Notes under the pieces: model-generated
What the model was told of the DNA's origin: nothing
Seen by the model: only the letters and a program-made list of their open reading frames with translations
Databases searched by the model: none
Part shown: positions 1 through 7,761 of the stretch, one piece after another
Layout of the letters: each line of letters starts with the position of its first letter
Position numbering within the stretch: the stretch's first letter is position 1
Origin: Pseudomonadota bacterium
GTDB lineage: Bacteria > Pseudomonadota > Gammaproteobacteria > Burkholderiales > Rhodocyclaceae
Length of the DNA: 64,000 nt
Direction of reading: 5' to 3'
Assembly: GCA_018241695.1 (NCBI GenBank)
Contig: JAFEDH010000008.1
Coordinates: 84,169-148,168 of the forward strand
Position numbers and translations under genes: made by a program

Positions 1-1
1 G

Positions 2-1786
2 CCCCTGCGCGATGCGCTGGCGGGGGAGGGCGCGCCGCTGCGCATCTATGTGCCCACCGGTGCGCTGGATACGGGCATCGCCTACCTGATCCGGCGCCTG
101 ATGGAAAACACCGCCTCCACCAGCGTGCTGCGTCAGTCCTACCTCGATGGCGTGGATGCGGAGTCGCTGTTGCAGACACCTCACCCGCCCCCTGTCCGGG
201 AGAGCGCCGCGCTGCCGGCGCCAGCGAAAACCTTTGCCAATCTGCCCCTGCTGGATTTCAGCCAGGCCGGAGAGCGCGACCGTTTCGCCGGTGCGCTGCG
301 TTCGGTCCGCGCCCGTTTGCCGCTGCGCCATGCCGGGTTTTCCGGGCGGCATCTGGCGCGCAATCCTGCGGCCCCGGAAGAAGTGCTGGGGGAAGTCGGG
401 CTGGCCCTGCCCGAGGATGCCGATATCGCCGTGGCCCGGGCCCGGGCGGCTTTCCCCGCCTGGCGCGACACGCCGGCCAGCGAACGCTGCGCACGCCTGC
501 GCCGGGCCGCGGCGCTGCTGGCCGCGCGGCGCCACGAACTCGCCGCCCTCGCCGTGCTGGAAACTGCGAAGCCCTGGCGCGAAGCCGATGCCGACGTGGC
601 CGAAGCGGTTGATTTCCTCGGCTACTACGCCGGTCAGATGGAAATCCTCGACGGCTGGAACGACACGCACAACTTCCCCGGCGAGGACAACGCCTGGCGC
701 TACGAACCCCGCGGCGTGGCGGTGGTGATCGCTCCCTGGAACTTCCCCTATGCCCTGCTCTGCGGCATGACCTCGGCCGCGCTGGCAGCCGGCAACTGCG
801 TGGTGATGAAGCCGGCCCTGCCCGCCCTGCTGACGGCCCATGCCCTGCGCGACGTGCTGCATGAAGCCGGCATTCCGTTTGATGTGCTGCAATTGCTGCC
901 CGGTGACGCCGACGTGGGCGAGGCCCTGGTGTGCCATGCCGGTGTTCAGGTGGTGGCCTTTACCGGTTCGCGCCAGACCGGGCTGGCGATACTCCGTGCG
1001 GCGCACACGCCGGCGCCGGAGCAGCGCCACGTCAAGCAGGTGGTGTGTGAAATGGGGGGCAAGAATGCCATCGTGGTGGATGCCGACGCCGATCCGGATG
1101 AAGCGGTGGCCGGCATCCTCGCCTCCGCTTTCGGCTACAGCGGGCAGAAGTGCTCGGCCTGTTCGCGTGTCATCGTCGTGGAGCCGGTGCACGATGCTCT
1201 GCTCTCGCGCCTGGCCGCGGCGGCCGATGCCCTGGTCTGGGGTCCGCCCGAGGATCCGGCCTGCGATCACGGCCCGCTGATCAGCGCCGCGGCGCGCGAC
1301 AAGGCGCTGTCCTATATCGAAATCGGCCGTCAGGAAGGCCGCATGGTGTGGCAGGGCTGGGTGCCGGGCGCGGAAAAGGGCGGCGGCTGGTATGTGTCGC
1401 CGACGATCTTCGCCGATATCCGGCCCCATCACCGGCTGGCGCGGGAGGAAGTGTTCGGGCCGGTCCTGGCGGTGATGCGGGCGCCCGATTTCGCAACGGC
1501 GCTGGAGATGGCGCTGGACTCCGACTATGCCCTCACCGGCGGCGTATACAGCCGCCTGCCCGCGCATCTCGCCCTGGCCCGCGCCCGCTTCGCCGTGGGC
1601 AATCTCTATCTCAACCGCCCCATCACCGGTGCCCGTGTCGGCATCCAGTCCTTTGGCGGCGTGGCGCTCTCGGGCACCGGCATCCAGGCCGGCGGGCCGG
1701 ATTACCTCAAGCAGTTTCTCTGGAGCCGGTGCGTGAGTGTCAACACCATGCGCCACGGCTTCATGCCATCGGTGTCCGCGCCATGA
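2..1786 (+). CDS. putA: Bifunctional proline dehydrogenase / P5C dehydrogenase PutA (5' truncated by window edge)
   Basis: Oxidises proline to P5C and then glutamate semialdehyde to glutamate. The reading frame is open to the first base of the window. The first ~35 residues match the end of the proline dehydrogenase barrel (a RIYVPTG stretch, then YLIRRLMENTASTS), so the gene really starts upstream and the internal GTG at 50 is not its start. The rest is an aldehyde dehydrogenase domain with PWNFPY, the general-base Glu in CEMGGKN, the catalytic Cys in SGQKCSA, EEVFGPV and a FGGVALSGTG end. No C-terminal extension is visible, so this is probably a short-type PutA. The stop overlaps the next start (ATGA). 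The neighbour makes P5C from ornithine, so the P5C dehydrogenase half can serve both proline and arginine breakdown. Confidence 0.93.
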   Translation, partial: PLRDALAGEGAPLRIYVPTGALDTGIAYLIRRLMENTASTSVLRQSYLDGVDAESLLQTPHPPPVRESAALPAPAKTFANLPLLDFSQAGERDRFAGALRSVRARLPLRHAGFSGRHLARNPAAPEEVLGEVGLALPEDADIAVARARAAFPAWRDTPASERCARLRRAAALLAARRHELAALAVLETAKPWREADADVAEAVDFLGYYAGQMEILDGWNDTHNFPGEDNAWRYEPRGVAVVIAPWNFPYALLCGMTSAALAAGNCVVMKPALPALLTAHALRDVLHEAGIPFDVLQLLPGDADVGEALVCHAGVQVVAFTGSRQTGLAILRAAHTPAPEQRHVKQVVCEMGGKNAIVVDADADPDEAVAGILASAFGYSGQKCSACSRVIVVEPVHDALLSRLAAAADALVWGPPEDPACDHGPLISAAARDKALSYIEIGRQEGRMVWQGWVPGAEKGGGWYVSPTIFADIRPHHRLAREEVFGPVLAVMRAPDFATALEMALDSDYALTGGVYSRLPAHLALARARFAVGNLYLNRPITGARVGIQSFGGVALSGTGIQAGGPDYLKQFLWSRCVSVNTMRHGFMPSVSAP

Positions 1787-3858
1787 AAGCGATCGACCTG
1801 ATTCCAGTGCCCAGCGCCCTCGGAGCACCCGATGCCGGTGCCGCCGACGGGCCGGAGGCGCTGCGCCGGGCGGGTGCCCTCACCGCCCTGCATCGTTGCG
1901 GCCTGGCGGCGGAATGGGCGTCCGCAATCACACCGGCAATCCCGCCCGCGATTTCACCCGGCACGGGCAACCGCTGGTCAGCCCTCGCCGATCTCTGGCA
2001 ACGTCTGGCCGATATGGTGGCGGCCAGCCTCGGCAACGACCGGCTGCCCCTCGTGCTGGGGGGCGACCATGCCATTGCGGTCGGCACCTGGCGTGGTGTG
2101 GCGGCGGCTACGCCGGCACCGTCCGGTCTGCTCTGGATCGATGCCCATCTCGATGCCCACACGCCGCAGGACAGCCTTTCCGCCAATCCGCATGGCATGC
2201 CGGTGGCGCTCCTCCTCGGCGATCCGGGGCCGCCTCTGGCGCGGCCGGTGCTGGCGCCACGCCATCTTTGCCTGGTGGGTGGCCGCAGCTGGGAACCGAC
2301 GGAACGGGCGCGTCTGGACCGCTTCGGCGTGCGTGTTTTCGATCAGGCCGAGATCAATCGCCGCGGCCTGCCGGCCGTGCTCGCCGATGCGCTCGCCATC
2401 GTGGAGGCGGCGCCGGGGGGATTCGGGATTTCCCTCGATCTGGATGTGTTCGACCCGGCCGATGCGCCCGGAGTGAACGCGCCCGTGGCGGGTGGTTACA
2501 GCACCTCCCGGTGGCTTCAGGCGTTGTGCGGCCTGGCGCGGCGGGCGGGCTGCCGCGCGGTGGAAATCACCGAATGCGACGGCCTGCGCGATCGCGATGG
2601 CCGCACCGCGGCGCTGGCCTGCCGTCTGCTGGAAACCCTGTTCGCCCCCGATGCGGATACCCTGCGCGCACTGGAAGACCACCACGGCGCGCATAACTAC
2701 GCCCCCCTGCCGGTGGTGCTCCAGCGCGGCGAGGGCTGCCGCGTGTGGGACACCGCAGGCCGCTGCTACCTGGACATGATGTCGGCGTACTCGGCGACCA
2801 GTTTCGGCCATGCCCATCCGCGCCTGGTGGCCGCGCTGGCGCGACAGGCCGGGCAACTGGCGGTGACCGGCCGCGCCTTTCACAACGAGGTGCTGCCCGC
2901 CTTCCTGCGCCGGCTCACCGAGCTCACCGGCTACGCCCGCGCCCTGCCGGTTAACAGCGGGGTCGAGGCGGTGGAAACGGCGCTCAAGGCGGCGCGCAAA
3001 TGGGGCTACCGGGTGAAGGGCATCGCACCGGAACAGGCCGTGATCATCGCCTGCCAGGGGAATTTTCATGGCCGCACCCTGGGGGCCGTGGGCCTGTCCG
3101 GCGAAGCGCAATACCGCGCCGGGTTCGGCCCCTTCGCGCCGGGATTCGTCACCGTTCCCTATGGCGATGTGGCGGCCCTTGCGGCGGCCATCACGCCGGA
3201 CACGGCCGCCTTTCTGGTGGAGCCGATCCAGGGCGAGGGCGGCATCATCGTGCCGCCTCCCGGCTATCTGGCCGCCTGCGCCGAACTCTGCCGGCGCGAG
3301 CGGGTGCTGCTGCTTGCCGACGAGGTGCAGACCGGCCTGGGCCGGACCGGCACGCTGCTGGCAAGCTGGCATGAAGGTGTGAGGCCCGATGGCGTGATCC
3401 TCGGCAAGGCGCTGGGCGGCGGGCTCTATCCCGTCTCCGCCTTTCTCGCCAGCGCGGAGGTGATGGATGTTTTCGGTCCCGGCGACCATGGCTCCACCTT
3501 CGGCGGCAACGCACTGGCCGCCGCCATCGGGCTGGCCGCGCTGGATCTGCTGGTGGAAGAAAACCTGCCCGCGCGCGCCGCCCGCCTCGGCGCCGATTTC
3601 ATGGCGCGGCTGCAAGCCCTGGACAATCCGCTGATCCGCTCGGTGCGCGGGCGCGGCCTCTTGATCGGCCTCGATCTCGATCCGGCCCGCTGCGACGGCT
3701 ACGGTGCGGCGCTGGCCCTGCTCGAAGCCGGCATCCTGACCCGGGAAACCCGCGGCTCGGTGATCCGGCTGGCCCCGCCCCTGATCATCGACGCCATGGA
3801 GCTTGCCTGGGCGCAGGAACGCATCGAAACGGTTCTCGCGCGTCTCGCCTCATCTTAG
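1783..3858 (+). CDS. Arginase-ornithine aminotransferase fusion protein
   Basis: One 691-residue chain carries two enzymes. Residues ~1-290 are an arginase/agmatinase-fold domain with metal-ligand motifs GGDH (H96), DAHLDAH (D120, H122, D124, H126) and SLDLDVFDP (D219, D221). Residues ~296-691 are a class III PLP aminotransferase of the ornithine aminotransferase type. It opens with GAHNYAPLPVVL and has DEVQTGLGRTG and the PLP lysine K542 in ILGKALGGG. The predicted route is arginine to ornithine plus urea, then ornithine to glutamate semialdehyde/P5C. The start at 1783 is chosen because it gives ATGA coupling to putA; the open frame upstream inside putA has no arginase homology. Substrate of the first domain could also be agmatine or another guanidino compound, but fusion to OAT favours arginine. 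Confidence 0.9.
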   Translation: MKAIDLIPVPSALGAPDAGAADGPEALRRAGALTALHRCGLAAEWASAITPAIPPAISPGTGNRWSALADLWQRLADMVAASLGNDRLPLVLGGDHAIAVGTWRGVAAATPAPSGLLWIDAHLDAHTPQDSLSANPHGMPVALLLGDPGPPLARPVLAPRHLCLVGGRSWEPTERARLDRFGVRVFDQAEINRRGLPAVLADALAIVEAAPGGFGISLDLDVFDPADAPGVNAPVAGGYSTSRWLQALCGLARRAGCRAVEITECDGLRDRDGRTAALACRLLETLFAPDADTLRALEDHHGAHNYAPLPVVLQRGEGCRVWDTAGRCYLDMMSAYSATSFGHAHPRLVAALARQAGQLAVTGRAFHNEVLPAFLRRLTELTGYARALPVNSGVEAVETALKAARKWGYRVKGIAPEQAVIIACQGNFHGRTLGAVGLSGEAQYRAGFGPFAPGFVTVPYGDVAALAAAITPDTAAFLVEPIQGEGGIIVPPPGYLAACAELCRRERVLLLADEVQTGLGRTGTLLASWHEGVRPDGVILGKALGGGLYPVSAFLASAEVMDVFGPGDHGSTFGGNALAAAIGLAALDLLVEENLPARAARLGADFMARLQALDNPLIRSVRGRGLLIGLDLDPARCDGYGAALALLEAGILTRETRGSVIRLAPPLIIDAMELAWAQERIETVLARLASS

Positions 3859-3946
3859 CGAGGGGGCGTGATGCGCTGCCGGCGCGATTTTGTGGAGGGG
3901 AAGATGGTGCCTACAATGGGTGCCTGCCCTTAACAGCCCGACACCG

Positions 3947-4297
3947 ATGATCACCGCCTTCACCCAGTTGCTGCTGTTCCAGTTCGCCGGCGAATTCCTG
4001 GTGCGTTTTTTCTCCCTGCCGCTGCCCGGCCCCGTGGTGGGCATGGCCCTGTGTTTCGTCTTCCTCATCCTGCGCGGGGAGCCCAGCCACGAACTGCGCC
4101 AGACCGGCAGCGGACTTTTGCAGCACATGTCCCTGCTTTTCATTCCGGCGGGCGTGGGGGTGATGCAGTATTTCGACAGGGTGGAGCAGGAGTGGCTGCC
4201 CATCGGCGCCGCTCTGCTGGCAAGCACGGTGCTGGCCATCGCCGTCACCGCCGGCGTGCTGAAGATGCTGGGCGGTGCACGGCGGGAGGACGCATGA
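3947..4297 (+). CDS. lrgA: CidA/LrgA family holin-like membrane protein
   Basis: A 116-residue hydrophobic protein with about four membrane segments and the family-typical FVRFFSLPLPGPVVGM block near residues 16-32. CidA/LrgA proteins are small holin-like or metabolite-transport components of the inner membrane and pair with an LrgB protein. I chose ATG 3947 because the family starts just before the first membrane helix; upstream in-frame codons add an unrelated Trp-rich stretch. Its stop overlaps the lrgB start (ATGA at 4294). Whether it acts in lysis control or in pyruvate/small-acid transport cannot be told from sequence. Confidence 0.85.
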   Translation: MITAFTQLLLFQFAGEFLVRFFSLPLPGPVVGMALCFVFLILRGEPSHELRQTGSGLLQHMSLLFIPAGVGVMQYFDRVEQEWLPIGAALLASTVLAIAVTAGVLKMLGGARREDA

Positions 4298-4995
4298 ATC
4301 TCCACGAGCTGATGGTCCAGCCGCTCACCGGGCTGTTGCTGACGCTGCTGCTCTACGTCTTCGGCCTTGCCATCTACCGCCGCAGTGGAGGCAACCCGCT
4401 CGCCAATCCGGTGATCGTCGCCATGGTGGTGCTGGTGCCGCTACTGATCGTGACCGGCACACCCTATGCCGAATATTTTCGTGGCGCGCAGTTCATCCAT
4501 TTCCTGCTGGGGCCGGCGACGGTGGCGCTGGCGATTCCGCTGCATGCCCAGATCAGGCGCCTGCGGACGATGTTCACGCCACTGGTGACGGCCCTGCTGG
4601 CGGGGTCTGCCACCGCCGTGGTGTCGGCGGTGCTGATCGGCCGCGCGCTGGGGGCGAGCCGGGAGACGCTGCTTTCCCTCGCACCCAAATCGGTGACCAC
4701 GCCAATTGCGATGGGCATCGCGGAGCGGCTGGGTGGCCTGCCCCCGCTGGCGGCGGTGCTGGTGATCCTCACCGGCACCCTCGGCATCGTGGTCGCCCAG
4801 CCCATCTATCGTCTGTTGCGCATTCACGACCCGGCCACGCGCGGCTTTGCCCTCGGCCTTGCCGCCCACGGCATCGGTACCGCGCGAGCCTTTCAGATGA
4901 ACGAGATTTCCGGCGCCTTCGCCGGGCTGGCGATGGGCCTCAATGGCCTGCTCACCGCGGTGATGCTGCCCCTGCTGCTGCCGCTGCTGGGATGA
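4294..4995 (+). CDS. lrgB: LrgB family membrane protein
   Basis: A 233-residue polytopic membrane protein with the LrgB signatures: GGNPLANPV near residue 32, FLLGPATVALAIPL, LAPKSVTTPIAMGIAE and AAHGIGTARAF. It is translationally coupled to lrgA and has the usual family length (~230). LrgAB/CidAB pairs are tied to murein hydrolase control or organic-acid transport; the sequence does not decide between these. It ends 33 bp from the convergent dut gene. Confidence 0.9.
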   Translation: MNLHELMVQPLTGLLLTLLLYVFGLAIYRRSGGNPLANPVIVAMVVLVPLLIVTGTPYAEYFRGAQFIHFLLGPATVALAIPLHAQIRRLRTMFTPLVTALLAGSATAVVSAVLIGRALGASRETLLSLAPKSVTTPIAMGIAERLGGLPPLAAVLVILTGTLGIVVAQPIYRLLRIHDPATRGFALGLAAHGIGTARAFQMNEISGAFAGLAMGLNGLLTAVMLPLLLPLLG

Positions 4996-5028
4996 TGCTG
5001 GGCTGACACTGGACTGATGCAGGCGCTG

Positions 5029-5493
5029 CTAGCGCTGGCCCGTGCTACCGAAGCCGCCGGCGCCGCGTCCGGTTTCGGTCGAGAAATCGTCCGTGAAGTG
5101 CAGGGCCACCTGCACCACCGGCTGGAACAGGAGCTGGGCGATGCGGTCGCCCGGCTCGATGCGAAACGGCTTGTCACCGTCGTTCGTCAGGATGACGCGG
5201 ATTTCACCGTGGTAGTCGGAATCGATCACGCCGATGCCCTGGGCAACGCGAACACCGTGGTTCAGCGAAAGCCCCGAGCGCGAGGCGACAACGGCCACCA
5301 GGCCCGGGTCCATCATATTGAGCGCGATGCCGGTGTCGACCAGCAGGCGCTGGCCTGGCTGAATCGTGACAACGCTTTCAATGCAGGCGCGCAGATCCAT
5401 GGCGGCCGAACCCTCCGTCGCGTAGGCCGGTAGCGGAAGCTCCTTGCCCAGCAGCGGGTTGACGATTTTGGCTTCAATGCGGCGTTTGAACAT
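5029..5493 (-). CDS. dut: dUTP diphosphatase (dUTPase)
   Basis: Hydrolyses dUTP to dUMP and pyrophosphate, keeping uracil out of DNA and feeding dTMP synthesis. At 154 residues it is the usual length for the trimeric dUTPase family. Conserved motifs appear in order: AMDLRA (1), [11 protein letters not shown] (2), [11 protein letters not shown] (3, with catalytic Asp), GDRIAQLLF (4) and [10 protein letters not shown] (5, the flexible C-terminal P-loop-like arm). The ATG at 5493 gives a full N-terminus. Confidence 0.96.
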   Translation of the reverse strand: MFKRRIEAKIVNPLLGKELPLPAYATEGSAAMDLRACIESVVTIQPGQRLLVDTGIALNMMDPGLVAVVASRSGLSLNHGVRVAQGIGVIDSDYHGEIRVILTNDGDKPFRIEPGDRIAQLLFQPVVQVALHFTDDFSTETGRGAGGFGSTGQR

Positions 5494-5510
5494 TTTTGTT
5501 TCTCATGGCT

Positions 5511-5957
5511 TCAGTGGGTGTCGCCAGCCTCGCTCAGGTGCAGCAGCGGGAATGGCATACCCTGTGAATCGGTGGGAGAGCGGCCGGCCACCTCGAACCC
5601 GTTGGCCAGATAGAAAGCCAATGCACGCGGATTGTCTTCATTGACATCCACCAGCAGCCTGCCGCGCAATTTTCTCGCATGTTCGAGCATGAGTTTTCCT
5701 CCCCCCTGCCGAAAGCTGGCCGGAGCGATGAACAATGCCTCAATCCTGTTTTTATCCATTCCCATGAAGCCAAGGGGCCTGGCTGCCTCATCACACAGCA
5801 CCCACAATTCGAGCCCGGGCATGGCATGGTCGCGAACGATCGGCAAAAGGGACTGGATATCCTGCTCCGTCAGAAAGCCATGTGACGCACGGACCGATTG
5901 CTCCCAGATGTCAAGGAGAATTGGATGATCATCGGGCCGGGCTTCGCGGATATTCAT
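5511..5957 (-). CDS. GNAT family N-acetyltransferase
   Basis: A 148-residue acetyl-CoA-dependent N-acetyltransferase resembling the YjaB/YafP-type small GNATs. The N-terminus MNIREARPDDHPILLDIWEQSV is the usual beta1-alpha1 start. Residues ~80-97 (IEALFIAPASFRQGGGKLM) hold the acetyl-CoA pyrophosphate loop, here RQGGGK, and NPRALAFYLANGFEV is motif B. Substrate unknown. It lies between dut and the distal end of the integron array, in the cassette orientation, but I see no attC behind it. It is either the first non-cassette gene or a cassette that lost its site. Confidence 0.8.
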   Translation of the reverse strand: MNIREARPDDHPILLDIWEQSVRASHGFLTEQDIQSLLPIVRDHAMPGLELWVLCDEAARPLGFMGMDKNRIEALFIAPASFRQGGGKLMLEHARKLRGRLLVDVNEDNPRALAFYLANGFEVAGRSPTDSQGMPFPLLHLSEAGDTH

Positions 5958-6130
5958 GTGCGGGATGCTGCGCAGTATGTCGTCTGGCGCTTGAAATGGC
6001 CGCCGCCGGCGGCCGGTCGAGAAAAAAGCGCGAGGTACTTCACGCAGGCATGATCAACGAGTGGTGTAAGCGCGTCGTATGCGGCGGACACGGGGGCCGC
6101 GAGCAAGACATCGTGTCGGTAGTTAGTCAT
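5954..6130 (-). pseudogene. Possible truncated SRPBCC-fold cassette ORF
   Basis: A 58-residue frame directly beyond the last attC in cassette orientation. Its first ~22 residues (MTNYRHDVLLAAPVSAAYDALT) look like the first strand and helix of an SRPBCC/AHSA1 domain. The rest has no family resemblance and ends early, overlapping the GNAT start by 4 bases. I read it as a decayed or partly deleted cassette. The resemblance is short, so a random ORF remains possible. Confidence 0.3.
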
Positions 6131-6159
6131 CAAGTCCACCTTTCGAGTGGCCTTCTGCC

Positions 6160-6228
6160 ACCCAACGTTCAAGATCAGGGGCCAGGTACGGCCCTATGCA
6201 CCAGATCCCCTGCATCATAGGGTTGGGC
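6160..6228 (-). other. attC site of cassette 7 (HigBA)
   Basis: Read on the - strand, the outer boxes are GCCCAAC (R'', 6222-6228) and GTTGGGT (R', 6160-6166), 69 bp apart overall. The interior contains complementary GGGGAT/CAGGGG-type arms. It lies directly downstream of the antitoxin stop at 6238, the expected position. It is the most distal attC I can see. Confidence 0.75.
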
Positions 6229-6237
6229 CGCACCGTA

Positions 6238-6546
6238 TCATGCAGCGAGTTCTTGCAGAACTTCGGGATGACGCTCGGCGACACGGAAGAGGGTCTTGGC
6301 TGCACCCGAAGGCTCGCGACGCCCCTGTTCCCAGTCTTGGAGTGTGCGCACAGAAACTCCAAGCAGTGCCGCAAATGCAGTTTGAGAAAGGCCCGACACC
6401 AAACGAGCGTGAGCAATTTCAGAAATTTCGGGACGATGGACGCGAGCACGCATGCCAGCCTTCATTTCACGCACCGATGTTAGTAGTTCGGCGCCAATGT
6501 CAATTGCGGGCTGACGGCCGACGGGCTTCTGTTTAGCTTTACGCAT
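6238..6546 (-). CDS. higA: XRE-family antitoxin, HigA/NadS-like (cassette 7)
   Basis: A 102-residue DNA-binding antitoxin. The C-terminal half is a helix-turn-helix: LVSGLSQTAFAALLGVSVRTLQDWEQGRREPSG around residues 53-85. The N-terminus is basic. ATG 6546 overlaps the end of the toxin gene by 8 bases, which fits a toxin-first operon of the HigBA/RelE-NadS kind. It should neutralise the toxin and repress the promoter, probably through the palindrome at 6865-6879. Confidence 0.82.
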   Translation of the reverse strand: MRKAKQKPVGRQPAIDIGAELLTSVREMKAGMRARVHRPEISEIAHARLVSGLSQTAFAALLGVSVRTLQDWEQGRREPSGAAKTLFRVAERHPEVLQELAA

Positions 6547-6853
6547 TTTCGATCTCCTCTTTGATCTGCCGAAGCACATGCGCTGGGATATTTTCACGCA
6601 CGGACTTTCCGTAGACCAGCAACAACCAGATTTCTCCATTGGCGAGGCGATTGAAGTAAATGACTCGCACCCCGCCACTCTTGCCACGACCAGCGCTCCT
6701 CCATCGAGTTTTTCTTACGCCTCCCGATCCAGGCACGACATCGCCAGCTTCTGGATATCCGGCGATGAAGTTGATGAAGCTGATTCGATCCTCATCGTTC
6801 CAGAAATCGCTGGCGAGGCGAACGAACGTTGACGTTTCGATGACCGTGAACAT
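6539..6853 (-). CDS. higB: RelE/HigB-family toxin (cassette 7)
   Basis: A 104-residue putative mRNA interferase. The RelE-superfamily core is visible: SDFWNDEDRISFINFIAGYPEAGDVVPGSGG, then KTRWRSAGRGKSGGVRVIYF and a WLLLVYGKS strand with basic residues. Toxins of this group usually cleave mRNA on the ribosome. I chose ATG 6853 over an upstream codon because family members start at MFTVIET-like sequence and the upstream part covers the operator. It is coupled to the antitoxin. Confidence 0.82.
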   Translation of the reverse strand: MFTVIETSTFVRLASDFWNDEDRISFINFIAGYPEAGDVVPGSGGVRKTRWRSAGRGKSGGVRVIYFNRLANGEIWLLLVYGKSVRENIPAHVLRQIKEEIENA

Positions 6854-6864
6854 GGGCTCCAATA

Positions 6865-6879
6865 TACGGCAATGCCGTA
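6865..6879. promoter_or_regulatory. Palindromic operator candidate upstream of higBA
   Basis: A perfect inverted repeat TACGGC-AAT-GCCGTA ends 11 bp upstream of the toxin ATG. On the - strand it abuts a TATATT box (6860-6865) that could be the -10 element. HigA-type antitoxins commonly bind such palindromes to autoregulate; binding here is inferred. Confidence 0.55.
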
Positions 6880-6914
6880 GTTTCGTCAAATGCCCAGACA
6901 GTGCTTATGGTGAG

Positions 6915-7001
6915 GTCCAACGTAGAAGTCACCGGCGCTGCGCGGCTTTATCGCGCAGCGTCCAGCGACCGAAGAGAGCGAGGTTGAGCGCCATGTTAGA
7001 A
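6915..7001 (-). other. attC site of cassette 6 (PD-(D/E)XK-like)
   Basis: On the - strand it runs from TTCTAAC (R'', 6995-7001) to GTTGGAC (R', 6915-6921), 87 bp. The core is almost identical to those of the attC sites at 8062 and 9979, sharing a GCTGCGCGGCTTTATCGCGC-type hairpin. It begins 6 bp beyond the gene's stop codon. Confidence 0.8.
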
Positions 7002-7007
7002 CTTGGT

Positions 7008-7466
7008 TCAGTCAAGGCCCAATAACTCCCAGCGATTAAGGTATTTGTTTTCTGGGTCTGCAAACTTACGCATTGGTGTGTCTTGATGCTGCTGACCATT
7101 GCGGCCAGGGGTGTTGAGCCAGCGTTGATGATTGTCTCGGGCGTACTTGGCTGCTTCCTCGCGCGGGACGATGTAGTACTCGGGCGCGAGAAGATCATTG
7201 AGACGGATAAACACAAAGAACAAATTGGTTGCTATGTCGCTTTCGTGCTTTTGATTGAGCATCCATTCCTTGCCACTGCCTTGAATGGCCTTGACCTGAA
7301 TGCCAACACTCTTTGTTGCGTCTGTGTTGGATGCAAGTATGTCAATGCCCTTTGTGTTTCGAAGAGTCAGTGACGCGATGTGGCCGCGACGTGACAACTC
7401 GGCAGCGACAAAGTACTCGCCAGCGATGCCACACAAGCCAGTAGAAAGACGGGAGCGTTGGGCCAT
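7008..7466 (-). CDS. PD-(D/E)XK nuclease-like hypothetical protein (cassette 6)
   Basis: A 152-residue protein with an archaeal-resolvase/Mrr-like arrangement: GEYFVAAELSRRG (E17), then KGIDIL (D42) and IQVKA (Q57, K59), followed by a YYIVP strand. This E...D...QxK pattern is a known PD-(D/E)XK variant and suggests a nuclease or nucleic-acid-binding role. An in-frame ATG at 7508 would lie inside the neighbouring attC and so outside this cassette, so I chose ATG 7466. Substrate and role are unknown; defence-like cargo is possible. Confidence 0.65.
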   Translation of the reverse strand: MAQRSRLSTGLCGIAGEYFVAAELSRRGHIASLTLRNTKGIDILASNTDATKSVGIQVKAIQGSGKEWMLNQKHESDIATNLFFVFIRLNDLLAPEYYIVPREEAAKYARDNHQRWLNTPGRNGQQHQDTPMRKFADPENKYLNRWELLGLD

Positions 7467-7477
7467 GGAAATAGAAG

Positions 7478-7540
7478 TTCTAACGTGAAGTTCAGCGGTG
7501 CGCGGCACCTGCGCGCGTTCGTTGCAACGGCAAGTTAGAA
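7478..7540 (-). other. attC site of cassette 5 (BrnTA)
   Basis: 63 bp, from TTCTAAC (R'', 7534-7540) to GTTAGAA (R', 7478-7484) on the - strand. The final base of R' departs from the GTTRRRY consensus. Inner arms are GCGCGC/GCGCCG-rich. The brnA reading frame ends inside it. Confidence 0.7.
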
Positions 7541-7761
7541 GCGGAGGCCTCCAGGCGTTCGGCTAGCCAAACCTTGATAACAGATTGACGCGTCACCCCC
7601 AGTTTGCTGGCTTCACGATCCAGCGAGTCAATCATCCATGTTGGAAAATCGACATTCACCCGCTTCTGCTCCTGCAGCACGCGCTTGGCTTTGGACAAGT
7701 CCAAAGAAGCCGTGACGTCGACACCCTCATCAAACTGTTGCTCGAATCTTTTAGCTTTCAT
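7492..7761 (-). CDS. brnA: BrnA-family antitoxin (cassette 5)
   Basis: An 89-residue antitoxin of the BrnA/CopG type. A ribbon-helix-helix segment (KRVNVDFPTWMIDSLDREAS then LGVTRQSVIKVWLAERLE) fills residues ~33-72. The last ~17 residues are encoded by the attC and are probably non-functional. It overlaps the brnT stop by 11 bases. In known pairs BrnA binds BrnT and represses the operon. Confidence 0.85.
   Translation of the reverse strand: MKAKRFEQQFDEGVDVTASLDLSKAKRVLQEQKRVNVDFPTWMIDSLDREASKLGVTRQSVIKVWLAERLEASASNLPLQRTRAGAAHR

Noticed and set aside
1150..1782. Upstream extension of the arginase-OAT frame into putA
   Set aside because: The extension lies inside the aldehyde dehydrogenase coding region and has no arginase similarity; ATG 1783 gives a natural start.
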